Part shown: positions 58,051 to 64,000 of the stretch, in pieces
Layout: each line of letters opens with the position of its first letter
Numbering within the stretch: the first letter of the stretch is position 1
From: Primulina eburnea
Lineage: Eukaryota > Streptophyta > Magnoliopsida > Lamiales > Gesneriaceae
Assembly (NCBI RefSeq): GCF_022965805.1
Contig: NW_027330944.1
Span: 1-64,000, forward strand
DNA: 64,000 nt
Direction of reading: 5' to 3'
Made by a program: the position numbers and the translations under genes
Notes under the pieces: generated by a model
Database searches by the model: none
Seen by the model: only the letters and a program-made list of their open reading frames with translations
What the model was told of the DNA's origin: nothing

Positions 58051-59194
58051 ATGCTACTTTTCTTCTCACCGTCTCAACTTCTGTTACCCACAATTACCTT
58101 CACTCCCGGGCGGGTTCCGTCGACATTCACTCCTCGACGCCTTTCCACTATGGAGGCGGCGGCTTCTAGTAAACTGGATGCTTTCACTCAGTACTCCGGC
58201 TACCTCTTTCAGATGACCGCATCCGAAGGCGAATCATTGACTGAATACAACATTTCCAAAATCAGAGCTATATATCTGAAAAAGCCTTTTATTCTTTTGC
58301 GACGACTCTTCCAAATAACCACCACCCTGGGCAAGTGGTTCGCTCTACGGTACTACGACAACCTTACAGAGCGTGCCGATTTGATGTTCGAGGTATGAAT
58401 CTTAAGCGCAAATAGTTTTCGAATTTGAACGTCATTTTCTACATGTGCTTCCGAGTTAAAAGTTTTTCAATCTGATTGAATTGGTCAAACGAATGTAGCC
58501 TCAAGGAATTGGGATTGGCCAAAATATGATGTTTATGACCAATGAAAAACTGTACGATGAAAGGTTGATTGGTGAGGTTACAGCTAAATCCTCGAAGGTT
58601 TACAAGCAGAAACAACTCTGGTCGGAAGAAACACTGTACTGCACAAAACTTCAAAATTGTACAACCTGAGACACGCAAAGATGACGGGATTTACCTTAAA
58701 TTTCCGGAAGAATTTTTATGATGAGAGCTTAATTATTTATTTTGGATTGCGTACTGGTGCAATTCTGCGATCACTTTTCTTGCTGGCTTAATCACTCTCT
58801 CAGCAAATCAGCTGCATTTGTATCAATTTTCACGTAGTTAACTGCTTGAACGATAACTGCTAACTACTGTTATTTGGCTGTCAACTTTGCTCAAACATCC
58901 ATCTTGTAGCGCAAATACCTTTTTAAGTTGTGGTGCCAACATTAGTGAAGCTTGATTCTGCTGGATATAAGTTGTTATATGCTACTTTCTTGTTGATGCA
59001 TCATTTATATATGAGTTAATGAGCTGTCTTGTTAATTTTTTGTTTGTAAAAATATGTGTTATTCTTATTTAGTTAAAATTTTCATACTGAAAAATCACAC
59101 TTTACTGTTAGGAATTCACTAAGTATAGTTTTGACTTATATCTTTGTAGGTGAGGGCAGCGGAATTGAGGAAGATACTAGTACAACTTGGCCCG
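58051..59194 (+). CDS. ABC1/aarF-type (UbiB family) kinase, exons 1-2 only, probably plastid-targeted
   Basis: Exon 1 is 58051-58392 (114 codons) with donor GAG/GTATG; exon 2 is 59150-59194 (15 codons), acceptor TTTGTAG, donor CCG/GTAGA; both phase 0. The N-terminal about 35 residues are rich in Ser, Thr, Pro and Arg with no acidic residue, like a transit peptide. Then TEYNISKIRAIYLKKPFILL, KWFALRYYDNLTERADLMFE and VRAAELRKILVQLGP, the segment that leads into the ABC1 kinase domain (family continues with a K-x-G/A-Q motif). ABC1K proteins are atypical kinases/ATPases of plastids and mitochondria linked to prenyl-quinone metabolism. No exon 3 is visible up to the window end; the next 4.8 kb is largely TE debris. 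Either a long intron or a broken gene. A second ATG at 58150 is the alternative start. Confidence 0.8.
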
Positions 59195-60035
59195 GTAGAT
59201 CTTGTTCCATATTTATCAGATAATAGTTAATTTGAATCCCTTTCCTTTCATTCCCACTCTTGCTGTCAGAATCATTTTTATTGTGTTACTTACGAAACAG
59301 CTCGTGTTACATTCATTATCATGAATTAGTTTCAAATATACTTTTAAGTTGCATGATTTCAAATCGTCGTAACTTCATTTAGGCCAGAAAAAAAATAAGA
59401 TTCTGGGATACATTACGTCTGCAATGGATGAAATGCATCTACGCACAAAACAACATTCTAAGGTTCTTGAGGTGGTTTATTGAATTCTTCCTTGAACAAT
59501 TTCTTCCATTACTCCATCTCTATTGTAGATGATCGAATTTTTACATGTGAACAAATGTGGCCAAGGTAGGCATTTGATTTTCTAGGACTTCTGTCCTGGA
59601 TTTGAGTCATATCGAGTACATGGGTGAATAAAAGTTTATAATTTTTTTTTATAAGTCGATGAACTTATTTTGCAGAATCTATACATATTTAGGTGTAGAT
59701 ATATTAATATATGTGCTAAAAGTTTTCACCTTTCTTTTCTGCATATAGAATATCTTTGGTAATGTTTAATGAGACTTGTGCTGTCAGTGCAAGAATTTCT
59801 CTGATAAAGAAGGTAGATGTACATAGAAAATCAATGGTTCTCTTTGATGAGTTGGCCTATGCTAAACATCTCCTTTTAACCAATGTTAAATGTCATTGGA
59901 ATGTTTATTTGCTACAAGTAGACTTATGGAAGGCTCGAGTTTCTCATATTGTGCTCTAGAGAGGTGTACTTTTCTTGATTGATATGAAGAAAAGAAAAAA
60001 TATTTTAAGTATGATGTTTATTTTGTAGAAAGTAA
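59195..60035 (+). other. Intron-like sequence after ABC1K exon 2
   Basis: AT-rich, no recognisable exon of the kinase and no known repeat. The 67-codon ORF at 59756-59959 has no domain. Confidence 0.5.
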
Positions 60036-61767
60036 ACTTGTCAATTCGCGGATGACTCCTTGTTCATGGTTCAAACAAAGGCGCATATCATTGCACTGGT
60101 CGAATTAATAAAAGCATTTGGCCAATATTCAGGGCTGAAGATAAACTTTCAGAAAAGTCTCATTTTGGGAATAAATATTGAAAAAACTGAGGTGTTCGAA
60201 TTAGCACAGACTATCGGCTGCAAACATGATGATTGGCCGATTATGTATCTAGGAGCACCGTTGGGAGGTAGGCCTACGACCATCGAGTTTTGGGAGCCAG
60301 TCTTATCAAAGATGAAGAGGAAGTTGGCTAGTTGGAAAAAAGCATTTTTGTCGAGAGGGGGACGTCTGACACTCATAAAATCGGTTCTATGCGCGATGCC
60401 TTCCTATTACATGTCCTTGTTCATGGTCCCGAGAAAGGTGGCAAAAATCATGGAAAGAACAATGCGGGATTTCCTTTGGGATGGTTCGGACGGGGAAAAA
60501 CATTGTCATCTAGTGAGTTGGGAAAATGTTTGCAAACCAAGGGATCGAGGAGGGTTGGGGCTAGGGAATATCGAGTTGAGGAATAGGTCGTTGTTAGGTA
60601 AATGGTGGTGGAGAGGAACAAAGGAAAAAGATACGTTGTGGAAAAAAGTGATCAAAAGTATTTACGGAATGCAAGATAATGAGTGGGACTTGGCATTGGC
60701 AAAGAATGGTACTTTTAGAAGCCCCTGGAAATTCATTTCTCGCACTTTCCCGGCAATTCAACTGTTGTGGGGTTCGGTTTTGAGAGGGGGTAACTCCATT
60801 CGTTTTTGGGAGGATGAGTGGGGGGATAGGGGTATTCCGTTCACAGATCGTTTCCCTGCTTTGTTTAGAATTTGTACTGTGTCTAACAAACCTATTTTAA
60901 ATTTCTTAGAGGTGACCGGTATTCAGGGCGCACAAAATTATCGGTGGGATGTGAGGTTTAGGAGAGATTTAGATGATTTAGAGTTGGAACAATTTGTAGA
61001 TCTTATGAGCGCGTTAGAGAGGGTCAGGGTTCAGCTTGCTAGGGGTCGACGATTACAGGGTTTGGTTGGGGGATAATACGGGCATGTTTTCTGTCAAGTC
61101 ATTCTATGCTTCTTTTTTTCCCTTTTCAAAACTTTCCTACTCTTCCTGCATTCGATCATATCTGGAAAGTTCCTGTCCCACAAAAAGTGCAAATGTTCTC
61201 GTGGATCGTGGCGCTAGGTAAAATACCTACAGCCGATGTGGTGCAAAGAAGATGGCCAACCTGAGCCTTATGTCCTAACTGGTGCCTGTTATGTCAATGC
61301 AATGAAGAGAGTCAGGACCATTTACTGCTTCACTGTTCATTCTCAAGGATGTTGTGGTCATTGGTTATGCAGGAAATGAGTTTCCAGTGGGTATTCCCCC
61401 GGAGGGCTTCAGATATGTTCATCAGCGCCCCGAGTCTATATACGGGGAGGCGAGCGAGCATTTTATGGTTTGTTACGATTCACATGCTCTTTTGGAGCAT
61501 TTGGCTAGAGAGGAATAACCGAATCTTCAAGGGAAAGAGAGCAGACGTCAACGCCGTATGGGAGCTCATTAAGTTCAGAGTGGCGAGTACTATTACAAGG
61601 ATTAAAGATTTTCACGACCTTTCTGTTTCGGATGTGATTAGGGATCTTAAGTTTGTAATGTCGTGAAGTTTTGTTTTCGCGATACTTGCATTTCGCGGAT
61701 CGCTCATCCGCTACTATTGTAAAACTTTTAAATTCTATATAATATTATGTTTCCGATAAAAAAAAAA
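60036..61767 (+). mobile_element. 5'-truncated LINE (L1-type) with poly-A tail
   Basis: Begins inside the reverse transcriptase at the catalytic QFADDSLF (60042 on) and continues open to 61076 with GLKINFQKS, MYLGAPLGG, RGGRLTLIKSVL and RGGLGLGN. A frameshift near 61050 leads to the zf-RVT domain (VWLGDNTGMFSVKSFY, then a C-x2-C type LLCQCNEESQDHLLLHC) and an end at 61666. A 3' UTR and ten A's (61758-61767) close it. 5' truncation by incomplete target-primed reverse transcription is the expected LINE signature. Target duplicates are not obvious. Dead copy. Confidence 0.88.
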
Positions 61768-61789
61768 GATTATTCCAAACACATTATAT

Positions 61790-62455
61790 TTTTTGCAAAA
61801 TGCAAGCACTGTCTTAGAATGATAGATGTACTTGTATCATGAGACAATAATCCAGTTTCTTTGATCTAGCTGCTTCCATTCCCAAAAAGTTTCTTAGTTG
61901 CCCCAAATCCTTGATTTCAAATTTTGTCGCCATTTCTTGTTTTAATATTTTTCTTTCTTCTATGTTATCTCCTGCCAGAATGAGTCATCCACATTGAAAA
62001 TCAACATAGATGTCTTTTCGTTAGTAGATTTATTAAGAAGGTATGATTAGCTTGTCCTTGGTAAATCCTTGACCTTTAATGAAAGTGGTTAATCATCAAA
62101 CTATGTTTTGGATGGCTATTTAAGACATACAAAGATTTTTTATTTGCACACTTTTGGCCCCAAACATTTCATCAGACTGAGGTGGAGGTTCCATTAGAAG
62201 TTTCTTCTAAATCTCCATTCAGAAAAAACATTTTTTTTCATCAAACTAGTACAATATCCACCAGAGATTGACAACCATGGATACCAACAATGTTTGATTT
62301 TGAAACTAGAGGGAAATATCTAAGTAATCAATTCTCCATACTTTTGGGTAAATCCATTGGCTATTAATTGGGCCTTGTACCTTTCCAGAGATCCGCCGGA
62401 GCCATATTTTATACTAAATATCCATTTACAACCAACAACAATTTTACTTATACAT
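61790..62455 (-). pseudogene. Decayed antisense Ty1/copia RT fragment
   Basis: Minus-strand reading shows, from right to left, VVGCKWIFSIKYGSGGSLER, YKAQLIANGFTQKYG, MEPPPQSDE, KVCK with LK and SKT remnants of the KSLYGLKQSP region, and near 62000-61880 VDD with FEIKDLGQLRNFLGME. Stops in every frame. A family different from elements B and C. Confidence 0.75.
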
Positions 62456-63129
62456 TTCTGGGACATACACAGAATGAAGGAGATAAATTATTATATGATA
62501 CAAAATTAGATAAAGGGTGTTTTGTACAAGAACAAACATTTTTCCTGAGGGCAATAAGAGGTCTCATCATCAACTTTCTGAACAAAGTGTCAAGTATGTC
62601 ATACAAGATAGATTTGGTTTTGACTCAGGTCAAGGAAACTAACTTGACAATGACTGAAGTGCAGACCACTCTCTGATGAAAGCTAATATTTATTAACTCT
62701 CACTTAGATATAAATACAAGAAAGTAAAAGTCAATGAAAACAGAGGGAGAGCGCTTCAAAAGAATCAAGGGAGTTGTTCTGCAGAGTTTGTGTGACAAAT
62801 ACAAAGCAATAGATAAATATTCAATCAAGAGTGTTTCTAGAGAAAGATAGGAACAAGAGTGAAATGTTGTATTGCTTCTGTATCAGAAACCAATCTCGAT
62901 CAGTAAAGATCTGTCTCCAGTGTATGTAGGTTCATTGGTGGCCAAACCATGTAAATATTTGAGTCTCAATGACTTTACTGCAGTTGCATTTCAATTTCTC
63001 ATGTTATTGATCATCATCATCATCATTGAGTGTTGGATTCAATCCAATTAACCTGAAGTATACCAACTGCTACACACAAATCATTACAACTCGTGACAAG
63101 AAAACAATCAAAGTATTGAGAAAACTGCC
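62456..63129 (+). other. Unassigned, partly LTR-like sequence
   Basis: No supported gene. A TATA-like 'gatataaatac' near 62707, and 'gatctgtctccagtgtatgt' then 'ggccaaaccatgtaaa' near 62906-62957, resemble the U5 end of a plant copia LTR in plus orientation. Short ATC repeat at about 63010-63027. Confidence 0.3.
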
Positions 63130-63778
63130 GTGGATTGTGGAAAGTACCTATCCCGCATATAAAAATGTTTTCTCGTGGATCGTGGCTTTCTCGTGGATAA
63201 TAATATCTGGAACTTACTCAATAATAACTGGAAAGTACCTATCCCGCATAAGGTTCAAGTTTTATCGTGGAATGGTCTGTTTGTGCTTTATGCCCGCAGT
63301 GGTGTAGTTTATGCCGGAAACAAGAGGAGGACCAAGACCACCTACTGTTGCATTGATCTTTACGAGGGAATATGGATAAAAGTGTTGCAAGAGTCGAGTT
63401 TCGAGTGGACATTTCCAAGAAAGGCACAAGAATTGTTTTTTTGGAGCCAGGCTTACTTCCCCGAAGAAGAACTAGGAGCTTTTGGTATTTGGTGTTTCAT
63501 TGCATCTTTTGGTCAATTTGTTTGGAACAGAACAAAATAATTTTCACCGACACATCAGAGTCTAGGGACGAGGCCTGGGAGAAGATCAAATTCAGAGTTG
63601 CCACAAAGCTGCTAGATTTTAACCACTTTTTTATATCAGATCTAGTTAGGTATTGAAAATTTATTTATAGTTGACGATGGTGTGGTAGTCGTTGTGGGGT
63701 GTTTTGCAGATTTCTCATCTGCCTTTTTGTAACTTTTTTCTACTATTCTAATAAAACTATCGTTTCAAATAAAAAAAA
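63130..63778 (+). mobile_element. Second LINE 3' fragment with poly-A tail
   Basis: Matches the zf-RVT/3' end of the LINE at 60036-61767 at protein level (WKVPIPHKVQVLSWNGL against WKVPVPQKVQMFSWIVAL; FEWTFPRKAQELFF against FQWVFPRRASDMFI), with frameshifts. A short segment around 'tggaaagtacctatcccgca' occurs twice (63138 and 63229). Ends in eight A's at 63771-63778 after 'ataaaactatcgtttcaaat'. Same orientation as the first LINE but a clearly different copy. Confidence 0.8.
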
Positions 63779-64000
63779 GTATGGAGAAATAATTCTTGTA
63801 TATCATAGACATAGTGGCTGTACATTAATATATAAGCTTAGGTAAGACAAAAAAAAATTAATTTTGTCTGCCATATTCATATGTTAGATATTTTTCACCT
63901 GTATGAATGTGTGGTAATTGAATTTAAAATAAGATAGAGTTTTGGCATTTGATATGGTAAACACCATAAACCTATATTATATATGTGTGTTTCTTTTCTC
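63779..64000. other. Unassigned AT-rich sequence
   Basis: Nothing recognisable to the window end; possibly still the intron of the ABC1K gene. Confidence 0.4.

Noticed and set aside
62368..62676. 102-codon plus-strand ORF as a gene
   Set aside because: Its left part is the complement of a decayed copia RT (VVGCKWIFSIKYG on the minus strand).

Overview
This is a plant nuclear window. The evidence is spliced plant genes with GT-AG introns (an MLO gene of 15 exons and the first exons of a chloroplast-type ABC1/aarF kinase), Ty1/copia, Ty3/gypsy and LINE elements with plant-type primer sites, and AT-rich MITE-like repeats. A MITE with GTGAGACCGTCTCAC-type ends and the style of the third ORFs in the copia elements remind me of Lamiales genomes; that placement is from memory and not tested. 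More than 80% of the window is transposable-element DNA.

Layout. 1-2905: 5' part of a minus-strand gypsy element (copy A; 5' LTR 711-2905). 2906-4302: LTR-like fragment that copy A landed in. 4544-13089: AT-rich repeat cluster with a giant inverted repeat (arms about 2.3 kb, 5027-7335 and 7408-9714), a tandem duplication and a third copy of one arm. 14130-16874: intact MLO gene (477 aa). 18205-28146: young, nearly complete Ty1/copia element C of Sirevirus type (gag, pol, third env-like ORF, five AGGGGGAG tracts, LTRs about 0.4% apart by eye, TSD attcc). 29508-57536: old copia element B carrying a four-level nest: B contains solo LTR D (32788-33804 plus 50398-51563, TSD aagac), D contains gypsy element 1 (33805-50392, TSD caagc), and that contains gag-only gypsy element E (37614-45673, TSD tattc). 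58051-59194: exons 1-2 of an ABC1K gene. Its following intron or broken part holds a 5'-truncated LINE (to 61767), a decayed antisense copia RT piece and a second LINE tail (to 63778).

Two structures stand out. (1) Element C carries, in both LTRs, inside gag, pol and the env-like ORF, and between genes, about ten copies of a dyad built from GTGTTG and CAACAC half-sites on a 12-13 bp pitch; several span exactly 37 bp. (2) LTRs of the gypsy families carry, just upstream of the TATA box, tandem arrays of paired CG-rich palindromes of the form CGC-N4-GCG, with the two members of a pair 22 bp apart centre to centre. Families differ in the four central bases (TCGA/CCGA versus ATAT/ATGT), one LTR family occurs with both core types, and array length differs between the two LTRs of element E. 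Both look like cis-regulatory or host-defence modules evolving as units.

Only the MLO gene and the ABC1K exons look like ordinary host genes. The element C ORFs are long and recent, but gag and pol are split by an in-frame stop and the protease active site reads DRG instead of DSG.
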